A DNA stretch of 64,000 nt from an uncultured Rhizobiaceae group bacterium (GCA_947501445.1 CANMVS010000006.1:186001-250000); one strand, 5' to 3'. Counted from the stretch's first letter, positions 28,888 to 37,817 are shown. The notes: a model not told the origin generated them from the sequence alone. Translations and numbers: made by a program.

Positions 28888-28923
28888 AACAATGCGTCGC
28901 CTGATTTCAGGCGGCGCATTGTT
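28888..28923 (+). terminator. Stem-loop after the binding-protein gene
   Basis: A 14-bp stem (AACAATGCGTCGCC with GGCGGCGCATTGTT, one G-T pair) and an 8-base loop lies between the receptor and permease genes. There is no U tract, so it is more likely an mRNA 3'-stabilising or processing element that raises receptor expression over the membrane parts than a full terminator. Confidence 0.55.
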
Positions 28924-28950
28924 CCTGAAAACTCCGTACCGCGAAATCTC

Positions 28951-29952
28951 ATGCAGCGAATTCTGATACGCCTTTTCACGATGCTCATTACGCTGTTTGG
29001 TGTTGCGGTCGTCGTTTTTATCGTCATACGCATTGCACCGGGTGACCCCATTGCAATGATGCTTCCACCCGGTGCCACCGATGAGGATGTTGCGCGTCTG
29101 CGCGCGCTTTATGGCCTCGACAAGAGCCTGCTGGAACAGTTTTTTGTCTGGTTTGGCGGCATTATTCAGGGCGATTTTGGCACATCCATATCCTTACGGC
29201 AGGACGTATTGGGGTTGGTTTTGAACCGACTTCCGGCAACCCTGGAACTTTCTCTTTTTGCCCTATTGATTGCCCTGTCCATTGGTGGTCCGCTAGCCAT
29301 ATGGGGTGCCCGTGAGCGCGGCACATCAATTGAAGCCGGTATCGACATTGCCAATGGCGCGGCGCTGTCAATTCCGGATTTTCTGTGGGGTCTTGTTCTC
29401 ATCCTGACCTTTGGTGTGCTTATCCCCGTTTTTGGCATTTCAGGGCGCGTATCGCCGCGACTTGACCTGCCTTTCGTCAGTCAGTTTTATCTTTTTGAGA
29501 GCTTTTTTCGCTTGCGCTTTGATCTGACGAAAGACCTGCTCAGCCATATGTTCATGCCGGCACTGGCGCTGGCTCTGCCACTGGCTGCCATCATCTCCCA
29601 ATTGCTCAAGCAATCGCTGAAGGAAGTGATGGATCTGGACTATGTGGTACTGGCCCGGGTCAAGGGATTTTCAGAAACACAGGTCATTTTGCGTGAGGCA
29701 TTGAAAAATGCGGCGTTGCCGACACTGACACTAATCGGCGTGCAATTCACCTTCCTGATCGGCGGCACTGTGATCATTGAGCGGCTCTTTTCCTATGAGG
29801 GGATCGGCAATATGGCCATCGACGCGGTTATCAACCGCGACCTGCCGTTGATACAGGGCATCGTGCTTGTATTTGCTCTGCTGTTTGTGCTGGTAAATCT
29901 GGCGGTCGACATGACCTATACGCTACTCAATCCGAGGCTGCGCAATGCCTAG
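28951..29952 (+). CDS. ABC transporter permease, DppB/GsiC type
   Basis: A 333-residue permease with six hydrophobic spans. N-terminal LFGVAVVVFIVIRIAPGDPI and the cytoplasmic EAA-like loop (near LREALKNAALPTL) identify it as the first membrane subunit of a peptide-type importer. The next gene overlaps its end by 8 bases. It forms the channel with the permease at 29945. Confidence 0.92.
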   Translation: MQRILIRLFTMLITLFGVAVVVFIVIRIAPGDPIAMMLPPGATDEDVARLRALYGLDKSLLEQFFVWFGGIIQGDFGTSISLRQDVLGLVLNRLPATLELSLFALLIALSIGGPLAIWGARERGTSIEAGIDIANGAALSIPDFLWGLVLILTFGVLIPVFGISGRVSPRLDLPFVSQFYLFESFFRLRFDLTKDLLSHMFMPALALALPLAAIISQLLKQSLKEVMDLDYVVLARVKGFSETQVILREALKNAALPTLTLIGVQFTFLIGGTVIIERLFSYEGIGNMAIDAVINRDLPLIQGIVLVFALLFVLVNLAVDMTYTLLNPRLRNA

Positions 29953-30793
29953 CGAACACACTCGACCGCATCGTTTCAATACGCGGCTGTGGCTGGCAGG
30001 GGGCTGGTTGCTGTTTGCACTGGCTCTGGCATTGCTGGCACCGTGGATTGCACCGCATGATCCATTGGCGCAGGACCTGCTTTACGGGCGCCTGCCGCCC
30101 TTCTGGTCGGAAGGCGCCGAGCCGGGGCTATGGCTGGGAACCGACAGTCTGGGACGCGATTTGCTTTCACGACTGATCTATGGTGGCCGCATTGCCTTCA
30201 TGGTGGCTTTTGCAGCAGCAACGGCTGCCTGTCTCGTTGGCTCAACCCTGGGGTTGATCGCCGGTTATTTTGGCGGATGGCCTGATCGCATCATCTCACG
30301 CATTGTCGATATCTGGATGTCATTTCCGCCGGTTCTGTTTGCAATTTTGCTTGTTGCTGTTCTGGGCACCGGTCTGCATTCGGTTATTATCGCCATTGCG
30401 GTTATCGACTGGACACGCTTTTGCCGCGTCATTCGCGCAGAGGCCATGGTTCAATCCCGCATGGACTATGTAGAGAGCGCCCGCATTGCCGGGTTTGGCA
30501 GAATTGGCATCATGATCAAGGAAGTATTGCCCAATGTAATGCCCTCGATCATTGCGCTGCTGTCCCTCGAGATGGGGATCGCCATCATCGTTGAAGCAAT
30601 CCTGTCCTTCGTCAATCTGTCCATTGCGACCGATGACCCGACCTGGGGCGGGCTTATCGCCGAAGGTCGTTTGTCCATACATCAGGCCTGGTGGGTTCTG
30701 GTATTTCCCCTGATTGCCCTGTTTTTGACCGTACTTTCCTTCAGCCAGCTTGGGGAGGGATTGAAACAACGTTTTGATCCGATTTTGCGATGA
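29945..30793 (+). CDS. ABC transporter permease, DppC/GsiD type
   Basis: A 282-residue second membrane subunit. N-terminal LLAPWIAPHDPLAQDL and the GTDSLGRDLLSRLIYGGR block are diagnostic for the DppC group, and an EAA-like loop precedes the last spans. It overlaps the upstream permease by 8 bases and the downstream ATPase by 4 (ATGA), which indicates a tightly coupled operon. Confidence 0.92.
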   Translation: MPSEHTRPHRFNTRLWLAGGWLLFALALALLAPWIAPHDPLAQDLLYGRLPPFWSEGAEPGLWLGTDSLGRDLLSRLIYGGRIAFMVAFAAATAACLVGSTLGLIAGYFGGWPDRIISRIVDIWMSFPPVLFAILLVAVLGTGLHSVIIAIAVIDWTRFCRVIRAEAMVQSRMDYVESARIAGFGRIGIMIKEVLPNVMPSIIALLSLEMGIAIIVEAILSFVNLSIATDDPTWGGLIAEGRLSIHQAWWVLVFPLIALFLTVLSFSQLGEGLKQRFDPILR

Positions 30794-31668
30794 CACCCTG
30801 TTTGACGATTACAAATCTCAGCGCAACGCTTCCCGGAGGTGCGCGGGTCCTGCGCGACGTTTCACTGGACGTAAATCCGGGTGAAGTGCGCGCGCTGGTG
30901 GGCGAGAGTGGCGCTGGAAAAAGCATGATCGGCAAAGCGATCCTCGGTGTGTTGCCGTCAAGTGTCCGTCAGGTCAGTGGTGAAATTTTTCTGGATGGCC
31001 AGGATCTTGGTGCGCTGTCTGCCAGCAAACGGCGCATCCTGGTTGGTGCCAATGTTGCGCTGATCCCTCAGGATCCACTCACAGCGCTCAATCCATCGCG
31101 GCGCATCGGTTCCCAGATGACTGATCAGCTGATCAAAATTCTTGGCTGGAACAGCGCGAAAGCCTATACACGCATTCGCCAGCTTCTGGACGAAGTTCAG
31201 ATACGCGATCGCGAACGGGTGCTGCGCTCCTACCCCCACGAATTGTCGGGCGGCATGCGCCAGCGCGTTCTCATTGCCACGGCATTTGCTGCCGAACCGA
31301 AGCTTATTGTTGCGGACGAGCCAACGACGGCCCTGGACGTGACCGTGCAAAAACAGATCTTGCGGCTGATTGCAACAATGCAGCGCCAGCATGCAACAGC
31401 CATCCTGTTTGTCACCCATGATCTGGGTGTCGTTGCCAAAATCAGCCAGCAGGTCACCGTTTTATATGGTGGCATGATCATTGAACAGGCAGGCGTATCG
31501 GACCTGTTTGCTGATCCTCAACATGCCTATACGCGCGCCCTCTTGCGCGCGACACCGCGATATAATGATCCCGACGCCCGCGTGGAGCCGGTTCAACCGG
31601 ATGTGCTGGCCGGTCTGCAGAATGAGCTTGCGGCAAACGATCATGCCTGGGAGAAGCACCTTGGCTGA
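30790..31668 (+). CDS. ABC transporter ATP-binding protein, DppD type
   Basis: A 292-residue ATPase: Walker A GESGAGKS (about 38-45), signature ELSGGMRQR, Walker [13 protein letters not shown] and H-loop VTHDLGV. The C-terminus is short and lacks the cysteine-containing oligopeptide/dipeptide C-terminal motif seen in many DppD proteins. It energises the importer with the ATPase encoded next, whose TTG start overlaps its stop. Confidence 0.9.
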   Translation: MTPCLTITNLSATLPGGARVLRDVSLDVNPGEVRALVGESGAGKSMIGKAILGVLPSSVRQVSGEIFLDGQDLGALSASKRRILVGANVALIPQDPLTALNPSRRIGSQMTDQLIKILGWNSAKAYTRIRQLLDEVQIRDRERVLRSYPHELSGGMRQRVLIATAFAAEPKLIVADEPTTALDVTVQKQILRLIATMQRQHATAILFVTHDLGVVAKISQQVTVLYGGMIIEQAGVSDLFADPQHAYTRALLRATPRYNDPDARVEPVQPDVLAGLQNELAANDHAWEKHLG

Positions 31669-32485
31669 CCCATTGTATTCAATCTGTGACTTGAAGTTGT
31701 CTTTGCCGGATATGGCACGCAAACCACTCTTTGGTCCGGCCCCGAAAATCGAGATATTAAAGGGGCTGAGTTTCGAACTGCCGCGAAATGCGATTACCGG
31801 CATTGTCGGTGAATCCGGTTCCGGCAAATCAACCCTGGGGCGCGCGATGGTCCGTCTGCTGGAACCCACCCATGGTTCGATCAGTTTTGACGGAGACGAT
31901 CTGACGCATCTGACAGAATCGGCACTGAAACCCTATCGCCGCGACCTGCAGATGATATTTCAGGACCCGATGTCTTCGCTCAATCCACGCCGGACAATTG
32001 CAGACATTATCGCTGCGCCTTTGCGGCAATATGGTTTGGTTGACAATCTCCCGCAACAGATAGCGCAGGCATTGGATCGGGTCGGCTTACCGCAAAGTTT
32101 CGCATCACGATACCGCCACGAACTTTCTGGCGGTCAACGCCAAAGGGTTGGTATTGCCCGCGCGCTTGCACTTTCGCCGAAATTCGTTCTGGCCGATGAA
32201 ATTGTGTCAGGCCTTGATGTCTCCACCCAGGCGCAAATCCTCGCGCTGCTTGACCAACTGTGCAGGCAGATGGGGCTGACGATTGCCTTCATCAGCCATG
32301 ATCTTTCCGTCATACGCCGATTGTGCGAGCAGGTGATTGTCCTGCGCAGTGGTGAAATTGTTGAAATGGGCAATACATCCGATGTTTTTGATGCGCCCCG
32401 GCATGACTATACCCGAGAGCTAATTGCAGCCATTCCGCTGCCTGAACCGGATACACATTGGCTTGATATGGAGACCGTGGGCTAG
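31661..32485 (+). CDS. ABC transporter ATP-binding protein, DppF type
   Basis: A 274-residue second ATPase: Walker [10 protein letters not shown], signature [13 protein letters not shown], Walker [13 protein letters not shown] and H-loop ISHDLSV. Start at TTG 31661 ([13 protein letters not shown]), with GGAGAAG upstream and an 8-base overlap with the previous gene; the longer open frame from 31481 is spurious. Its TAG stop (32483-32485) lies inside the left end of a repeat element, so the element supplies the terminator codon. Confidence 0.9.
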   Translation: MADPLYSICDLKLSLPDMARKPLFGPAPKIEILKGLSFELPRNAITGIVGESGSGKSTLGRAMVRLLEPTHGSISFDGDDLTHLTESALKPYRRDLQMIFQDPMSSLNPRRTIADIIAAPLRQYGLVDNLPQQIAQALDRVGLPQSFASRYRHELSGGQRQRVGIARALALSPKFVLADEIVSGLDVSTQAQILALLDQLCRQMGLTIAFISHDLSVIRRLCEQVIVLRSGEIVEMGNTSDVFDAPRHDYTRELIAAIPLPEPDTHWLDMETVG

Positions 32486-32586
32486 AGCGTTTCACGTTTT
32501 GTCAGAAACGGGACAATGGTGCCGGCCTTTGATTTTGTTGATGCATTCATGTTTTGCCGATTCCGTCAAAACATGAATTGCTCTAG
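32482..32586 (+). repeat. Intergenic palindromic repeat, copy 1
   Basis: A 105-bp element with inverted ends CTAGAGC / GCTCTAG. From the left end: a small hairpin (CGTTTC with GAAACG), a linker containing CCTTTGATTTTGTTGATG, then a 12-bp perfect hairpin ATTCATGTTTTG / CAAAACATGAAT. In this copy the hairpin carries G-to-T and the paired C-to-A relative to the other copies, a compensatory change. The TAG in the left end is the stop codon of the ABC ATPase gene. Copies 2-5 are at 39092, 42055, 53656 and 63084. Confidence 0.9.
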
Positions 32587-32651
32587 AGAATGCCTCGCAT
32601 TTTGTCTGCGCAGTCTCATTTATCGGCAGCACCATTCGCAAAACATCTGCT

Positions 32652-32665
32652 TGATCAAATGATCA
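32652..32665. promoter_or_regulatory. Operator-like palindrome TGATCAAATGATCA (GntR site 1)
   Basis: TGATCA-AA-TGATCA lies 66 bp before the GntR-family start at 32731. The identical 14 bases occur at 34898-34911 before the kynureninase-like operon. Size and symmetry fit a GntR/FadR-type operator; the GntR protein is the likely binder. Confidence 0.6.
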
Positions 32666-32730
32666 TGCCGCTTGGTTGACAGGTGCCCTGATGAAAGAAT
32701 AGATGCTTTCAAAAATGAAGGACCATAAAA

Positions 32731-33459
32731 TTGGCTGCGGGATTCGAACCGATTGCTGAACGCACCACGGTGCAGGACAGCGTTTATCAACAATTGCGTC
32801 ACGCGCTGATGGTGGGGCGATTTGATCCGGCACAGGTACTAACGATCGCGTCGCTCTCAAAAGCATTCGGCACCAGTAATATGCCGGTGCGCGAGGCGCT
32901 GCGCCGGCTGGCGGCGGAAAACGCGCTGGAAATTGCACAAAACGGATCGGCCCGTGTACCCATTGTCACCCGGGCTCGCCTTGATGATCTGTGCCGTGCC
33001 CGCATTGCAGTAGAGGGTCTGGCCACCGAACTTGGGGCACCCCGGCTTTCGACCCTGGATATCCAGACACTTGAGCAGATCATGACGGATCAAAAGAATA
33101 TCGGTCGTGACGATAGTATCTATGAATTGATCGCCAAGAATCAGGCGTTTCATTTCACCATTTATCGCGCCTCGGGTTCGGAGGTACTGTTTCAACTGAT
33201 TGAAACTTTGTGGCTAAGATATGGCCCTTATATGCGGCTTCTTTCAACCCATGTGGAACCATCAATGCGCGCCGGCACAATGGAACCATCCGGCAGGCAT
33301 CAGGCCATCATCGATGCGTTAAAGGACCGGGACTTCACCAGGGTCCGCGATGAACTTGTTGCAGATATCGAAGCGACCAAACAAACGCTGAGCGTGATCT
33401 GCCCCACTGATGCCGGTATCAAGGCCGTTGATTTTTCCAGTTTTGGCAAAGCGTCCTGA
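32731..33459 (+). CDS. GntR-family regulator, FCD (FadR-type) domain
   Basis: A 242-residue regulator with an N-terminal winged helix-turn-helix (about 10-75; TIASLSKAFGTSNMPVREALRRL) and an all-helical FCD ligand domain with a metal-binding style HFTIYRAS and GRHQAIIDAL. TTG start with AAGGA upstream. It follows the ABC operon and repeat copy 1. Two copies of TGATCAAATGATCA, one in its own promoter and one before the gene at 34931, suggest autoregulation and control of the kynureninase-like/amino-acid-transport operon. Confidence 0.87.
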   Translation: MAAGFEPIAERTTVQDSVYQQLRHALMVGRFDPAQVLTIASLSKAFGTSNMPVREALRRLAAENALEIAQNGSARVPIVTRARLDDLCRARIAVEGLATELGAPRLSTLDIQTLEQIMTDQKNIGRDDSIYELIAKNQAFHFTIYRASGSEVLFQLIETLWLRYGPYMRLLSTHVEPSMRAGTMEPSGRHQAIIDALKDRDFTRVRDELVADIEATKQTLSVICPTDAGIKAVDFSSFGKAS

Positions 33460-33487
33460 TCCAGGTCCTGTTCGGAAAAAATCCGGT

Positions 33488-33652
33488 TTACGATACACGA
33501 CGGAATAAACGCGCACCGACAGCCTGCACCAACCAGTAGGTCCTGCGGCTGAGGGCAGAATCCAGCCAATTGTCCCCGGTACCTGTGTGCATGCTCTCAT
33601 GATGTGGACGATAATCCGGGCGAATATGACTGGTAAAGGAATAGGGGTTCAT
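33488..33652 (-). CDS. Small hypothetical protein, 54 residues
   Basis: An ATG at 33652 is preceded by AAGGAG at 7 bases, one of the best ribosome binding sites in the window, and opens a 54-residue frame beginning MNPYSFTSHIRPDYRPHH and ending in a basic, aromatic tail (LVQAVGARLFRRVS). No family recognised, no signal peptide or obvious membrane span. It is divergent from the GcvA-like LysR gene at 33833, a layout in which the regulator often controls the small gene. The longer frame from 33715 has no ribosome binding site. Confidence 0.55.
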   Translation of the reverse strand: MNPYSFTSHIRPDYRPHHESMHTGTGDNWLDSALSRRTYWLVQAVGARLFRRVS

Positions 33653-33773
33653 GACAATTCTCCTTATCTGGCACGCTTCGTGAACAACCAGCTTTGCCAA
33701 TGAATTCCAAGGCACATTAGAAAACCGATGGTGTAATTATTACTTGGCCTAATCTATCGACCAGCCCTTGGTA

Positions 33774-33816
33774 TTGACAAACGAAAACTCCTCAGGGGAT
33801 ACTTTAGATTATCTAA
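33774..33816 (+). promoter_or_regulatory. Promoter and palindrome before the GcvA-like LysR gene
   Basis: TTGACA (33774-33779) and GATACT (33798-33803) with 18-bp spacing make a sigma-70-like promoter. Overlapping its downstream edge is a perfect palindrome TTAGAT-T-ATCTAA (33804-33816), well placed for autorepression by the LysR protein. GGAGG precedes the start codon. Confidence 0.5.
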
Positions 33817-33832
33817 CTTATGGAGGTGTCCG

Positions 33833-34762
33833 ATGCGATCTGCCTTACCGCCCTTGAACGCACTGCGCGCCTTTGAAGCTGCCGGGCGGCTTGGCAGTAT
33901 GAACGCAGCCGCCGATGAACTCTCGGTAACCCCGGCAGCGATCAGCCATCAGATAAAGACCCTGGAGGAACACTTCGGTTTCGCGCTGTTTTATCGCGAT
34001 ATCCGTGCCATTCGATTGACCGATCGCGGCACAGCGCTGTTGCCCTATCTCACAGACGGCATGAGCCTTTGGAAACAGGGCTGCAACAAAGTGGCGTCAT
34101 TTGATGATGACACCCCGCTGGTCATTTCATCTGCACCTGTCTTTGCCGGCAAATGGCTGGTGCGCCGATTGGCGGATTTCAATGCGATACACCCGGACAT
34201 CACTGTGCGCCTTGATGGCTCATTGTCCATCGCCAATTTTGCTGGTGATGGCGTGGATGCCGCCGTTCGTTTTGGCGCTGGCCCCTACTCTTCATTACAT
34301 GCCGAACAACTGGTCAACGAGGACGTGACGCCGGTCTGTTCACCCGCATTGCTGGACGACGAACACCCATTGCTCAGCCCGAAAGATCTGGCATACCACA
34401 CCCTTATCCATGTGGACTGGCTTGCGGCGGCCGGTATGCAGCCCGATTGGAGCATGTGGCTTAAAACGGCCGGTGCCGGTGATATCGATTGCAGTGGCGG
34501 CCCCGTATTGACCAGCGATTCACTTGCCGTTGAGGCAGCACTCAGCGGTGGTGGCGTGGCGCTTGTCAGTGAATTTCTGGTCAGGCAGGACCTCGAGGCC
34601 GGACGTCTTATAAAGCCATTTGATCTGGTGCTGCCGTCGAACCATTGGTACTGGTTTGTCTGTCCCCATGAAAACATGAACCAGCGCAAGGTGCGCGCCT
34701 TTCGCGATTGGCTAGTGACTGCGGTGAGAGAATGTCCGGCGATTGGTGACGCCGCGTTTTAG
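33833..34762 (+). CDS. LysR-family regulator, GcvA-like
   Basis: A 309-residue regulator. The N-terminal RSALPPLNALRAFEAAGRLG and VTPAAISHQIKTLEEHFG are typical of the GcvA/AmpR-like branch; the rest is a substrate-binding-like effector domain (about 90-300). GGAGG ribosome binding site. It is divergent from the 54-residue gene and upstream of the kynureninase-like operon, though that operon has a different operator (34897). Target unknown. Confidence 0.87.
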   Translation: MRSALPPLNALRAFEAAGRLGSMNAAADELSVTPAAISHQIKTLEEHFGFALFYRDIRAIRLTDRGTALLPYLTDGMSLWKQGCNKVASFDDDTPLVISSAPVFAGKWLVRRLADFNAIHPDITVRLDGSLSIANFAGDGVDAAVRFGAGPYSSLHAEQLVNEDVTPVCSPALLDDEHPLLSPKDLAYHTLIHVDWLAAAGMQPDWSMWLKTAGAGDIDCSGGPVLTSDSLAVEAALSGGGVALVSEFLVRQDLEAGRLIKPFDLVLPSNHWYWFVCPHENMNQRKVRAFRDWLVTAVRECPAIGDAAF

Positions 34763-34896
34763 ATCGCTTCAATGCAAATTCACATAACCATGCTGTGCCA
34801 GCCAGGCGTTCATATTCGTGCGCGCGAAAATTGGAACCAATCTGGTGAAATACGCGTCAATTTGAATGCCCGCCGTGTTGATTTGAATTCCCGTTT

Positions 34897-34912
34897 GTGA
34901 TCAAATGATCAC
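34897..34912. promoter_or_regulatory. Operator-like palindrome GTGATCA-AA-TGATCAC (GntR site 2)
   Basis: A perfect 7-bp inverted repeat with an AA spacer, 19 bp before the start of the kynureninase-like gene, in a place where binding would block transcription or initiation. Its inner 14 bases are identical to 32652-32665 before the GntR gene. Confidence 0.65.
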
Positions 34913-34930
34913 AACATTAAAAGGATCCTC

Positions 34931-36070
34931 ATGTCTGGCTATTTTCTCTACCATTCCATTGGCACCTATCACGGCAAATCAGAACAGATGGCTGAGGAAC
35001 TTGGCCGATTTTCAAGCATGTGGTCGGCTGAAGATGACGGACAATGGCCGGCAGCACTGCAGGCACGCCACCGCTTCATTGAAAGCTGGTCACAGCTGAT
35101 TGACGCGCCAGCAAATTCATTGACCACGACCGAAAACGTGACGACAGCACTCTACAGCATCATGGGCTCGTTGCCGCTGGAGCGGATCAGGGGGCAGCGA
35201 TTTCTCATTGCTGCGGATTGTTTTCCCAGCCTGCATTTTTTGCTGAATAAACTGGCTGATCGGTTTGGCTTCACACTCGACACAGTTTCCATGCGTCCTG
35301 GAGAAACCTGGGTGCGGGACGAAGATTTCATTGACCGCTGGCAGGATGATGTCGGCATCGCACTGCTGACGTTTGTCACCTCAACAGCCTCACATCGCTG
35401 CGATATTGATGTGCTGACGGCCCATGGTCGGCGTATGGGCACCATCATTGGCGCCGATATAACGCAAGGGATTGGTGTTCAGCCCTTTTCGGTTGCAATC
35501 ACGCCTGTGGATTTTGTCATTTCTACATCATTGAAATGGCTTTGCGGGACGCCGGGTGCCGGTATCTTGCAGGTTTCACCTGATCTGATGGCCGATTGCG
35601 CGCCAGAGTTGCGCGGTTGGTTCAGTCAGGAAAATCCATTTTCCTGGGATCTGGAACGCTTTGCCTATGCACCTGATATCCGTCGGTTTGACCACGGCAC
35701 ACCGTCAATCCTTTCAAATATCGCATCACAGCCCGGGCTCGACTGGGTCGCCAGAACCGGCATTGATGCCATACAGGCGCAAAACCTTGTGCTGACGCAA
35801 CGTATTATTGATTGGGCACGCGACCATGATTGGGCAATGGCCTCGCCGGTGGCAGCCTCATCGCGCGGCGGCAGTGTCATGTTGAACCTGCCTGAAACAG
35901 TGAATGTTGAGCATTTACTATCTCAATTGCGTGCGCAGGAACTCTATTGCGATGCACGTGGGCATAGGCTGCGCATTTCACCGGGCATGGTGACGGATGT
36001 TGGTGCAGTCGACAGCCTTTGCAGGCAGTTGGACCAACTGGTTGATTGGAGGGAGAAAAAAGCCTCCTGA
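34931..36070 (+). CDS. Class V PLP enzyme, kynureninase-like
   Basis: A 379-residue fold-type I PLP enzyme. The PLP lysine is in STSLKWLCGTPGAG (about residue 206), and the upstream cofactor aspartate in GADITQGIGVQPF; ENVTTALYSIMGSLP forms the phosphate-binding N-terminal part. Overall pattern is nearest to kynureninase and related class V hydrolases/aminotransferases, but key kynureninase residues cannot be confirmed by eye. First gene of an operon with an amino-acid binding protein, a permease and a second class V enzyme, so it probably acts on the imported amino acid. Operator at 34897 suggests GntR control. Confidence 0.75.
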   Translation: MSGYFLYHSIGTYHGKSEQMAEELGRFSSMWSAEDDGQWPAALQARHRFIESWSQLIDAPANSLTTTENVTTALYSIMGSLPLERIRGQRFLIAADCFPSLHFLLNKLADRFGFTLDTVSMRPGETWVRDEDFIDRWQDDVGIALLTFVTSTASHRCDIDVLTAHGRRMGTIIGADITQGIGVQPFSVAITPVDFVISTSLKWLCGTPGAGILQVSPDLMADCAPELRGWFSQENPFSWDLERFAYAPDIRRFDHGTPSILSNIASQPGLDWVARTGIDAIQAQNLVLTQRIIDWARDHDWAMASPVAASSRGGSVMLNLPETVNVEHLLSQLRAQELYCDARGHRLRISPGMVTDVGAVDSLCRQLDQLVDWREKKAS

Positions 36071-36176
36071 AAACAGGTGTTTGTCAGCCTCGAGTAAAAC
36101 ATATCGTTTCATTTTGAGCCGAGACAACCACCGACAAGGACTACACAAAGTAGCAGTAAAACGAAGGGAAACAGAT

Positions 36177-36968
36177 ATGAAACGTCATTTGGGACTATTG
36201 GCAGCAATTGTTGCCGGGAGTATTGCGTTTGCAGCACCGGCTTTTGCAGATTCCATTGTTTTGGGTGCCTATCCGGCAAATCCCCCGTGGGAATACAAGA
36301 CGGACAATGGAGACTTTGAAGGTTTCGAGGTTGATGTTGCACGCGAAGTTGCAAAACGTCTGGACATGGATCTTGAAATTCAGGATCTGGGTTTTCAGGC
36401 ACTGTTCGCGGCAACTCTGTCCGGTCGCATTGATTTCGCCGTATCCTCAATATCCATCACCAATGATCGCCTGCAAAATCAGTCCTTTACACAGCCCTAT
36501 TATGACAGTGACGGAACGGTTGTCGGCAAGGCGGATTCAAAGGTTGAGACTCTGGAGGACCTCAAGGGCAAGACGATTGGTGTCGTTGCCGGTACGACCG
36601 GTGAAAAATGGGCGAAGGAAAACAAGGACAAATACGGCATTGCCGATGTCAAAAGCTACAATGCCCAGCAGGATCTGTTGCTTGATGTGCAAAACGGCCG
36701 CATCGAAGGCGGAACCGGCGAGATTGCGGGATTTCAATATGCGATGACCAAGATACCTGGTCTTAAAATTCTGGTGCGCATTCCGACCGGCGAGCGCTTT
36801 GCGATGATGACAAAAAAGAACCATCCGCTGGTGGAAAAAGCCAATCAGGCTGTCTCCGATATGAAGGCAGATGGCACCATGGCCGCCATCCACAAGAAGT
36901 GGTTTGGTGTTGATCCGGATGCCGGCACCAGCACCGTAACAGCGATGCCACTGCCAACTGCGCAGTAA
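36177..36968 (+). CDS. Amino-acid ABC transporter substrate-binding protein (family 3)
   Basis: A 263-residue periplasmic protein: signal peptide MKRHLGLLAAIVAGSIAFA with cleavage near residue 24 (AFA-DS), then a type 3 solute-binding domain with YPANPPWEYKTDNGDFEGFEVD and LKGKTIGVVAGTTGEKW. The ATG at 36177 is preceded by AAGGGAAA; the open frame from 35997 overlaps the previous gene and is spurious. Followed by a terminator-like hairpin, then the permease. Ligand expected to be an amino acid or derivative, presumably the substrate of the two PLP enzymes. Confidence 0.9.
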   Translation: MKRHLGLLAAIVAGSIAFAAPAFADSIVLGAYPANPPWEYKTDNGDFEGFEVDVAREVAKRLDMDLEIQDLGFQALFAATLSGRIDFAVSSISITNDRLQNQSFTQPYYDSDGTVVGKADSKVETLEDLKGKTIGVVAGTTGEKWAKENKDKYGIADVKSYNAQQDLLLDVQNGRIEGGTGEIAGFQYAMTKIPGLKILVRIPTGERFAMMTKKNHPLVEKANQAVSDMKADGTMAAIHKKWFGVDPDAGTSTVTAMPLPTAQ

Positions 36969-36978
36969 ATTTCTTTCC

Positions 36979-37011
36979 GGCGCTGGTGCGAAAGCTCCAG
37001 CGCCTGTTTTT
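36979..37011 (+). terminator. Terminator-like hairpin after the binding-protein gene
   Basis: GGCGCTGG (36979-36986) pairs with CCAGCGCC (36997-37004), 10-base loop, followed by TGTTTTT. It would reduce transcription into the permease gene, giving excess receptor, as often seen in ABC importers. Confidence 0.65.
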
Positions 37012-37100
37012 ATCGGGCCGCAACGCCGGTCACAGCAATATTCTCATTGTAGCTGGCCATTCTTGTGAATGCCACGCGAACCCCAGCACGGGCATACCCC

Positions 37101-37775
37101 ATGGAACTCATCAATACATTCTTCAATGGCGAGATCCTGTTGCGATCTTTCCCAATATTATTGCGCGGTCTGCAAAATACGATTTTACTCGGATGTGTCA
37201 GCATTATTTTTGGCAGTCTGGCGGGCCTGTTCATCTGTCTCATGCGGCTCTATGGTCCGCGCCCGGTGCGCCTGATCGCGATATTTTACATCGATGTTTT
37301 CCGTGCCTTGCCCATATTGGTCATCCTGATTCTGATTTACTATGCCCTGCCCTTTCTTGGCATTCGATTTTCCTCCTTCACATCGGCAGCGCTGGCACTT
37401 TCCCTGGTCCTGGCAGCCTTCACAGCCGAAGTCTGTCGCGCCGGCATTGAGAATATTCCCCGCGGTCAATTTGAAGCCGCCGAGGCACTTGGGCTGCCCT
37501 TTTGGATAGCCCTTCGCAAGATCATCTTACCGCAGGCCATAAAGGTCGTTATTCCTCCAATCACCAGCAACTGTGTGTCCGTCTACAAGGATACGGCCCT
37601 TGCATCCGTGGTTGCCATGCCGGATTTGCTGAAACAGGCAACAGACGCACAGGCCATGATGGCCAATCCAACGCCATTGATTGGCGCTGCCATCATCTAT
37701 CTTGCCTTCCTGTGGCCGCTCGTCCGGCTGGTCAGCTTTCTGGAAGAGCGCAGCAAAAAACAACAAACAGCCTGA
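37101..37775 (+). CDS. Amino-acid ABC transporter permease (HisM/GlnP type)
   Basis: About 224 residues, five hydrophobic spans, starting MELINTFFNGEILLRSFP; the EAA loop is EAAEALGLPFWIALRKIILPQAI. A GTG start 12 codons upstream is also possible; neither has a strong ribosome binding site. It pairs with the receptor at 36177. No ATP-binding protein and no second permease lie in the operon, so it probably works as a homodimer with an ATPase encoded elsewhere. Confidence 0.87.
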   Translation: MELINTFFNGEILLRSFPILLRGLQNTILLGCVSIIFGSLAGLFICLMRLYGPRPVRLIAIFYIDVFRALPILVILILIYYALPFLGIRFSSFTSAALALSLVLAAFTAEVCRAGIENIPRGQFEAAEALGLPFWIALRKIILPQAIKVVIPPITSNCVSVYKDTALASVVAMPDLLKQATDAQAMMANPTPLIGAAIIYLAFLWPLVRLVSFLEERSKKQQTA

Positions 37776-37817
37776 TCAGGCCAATAAATTCACTGCCCCT
37801 GTGCAGAAAGTCACGTC

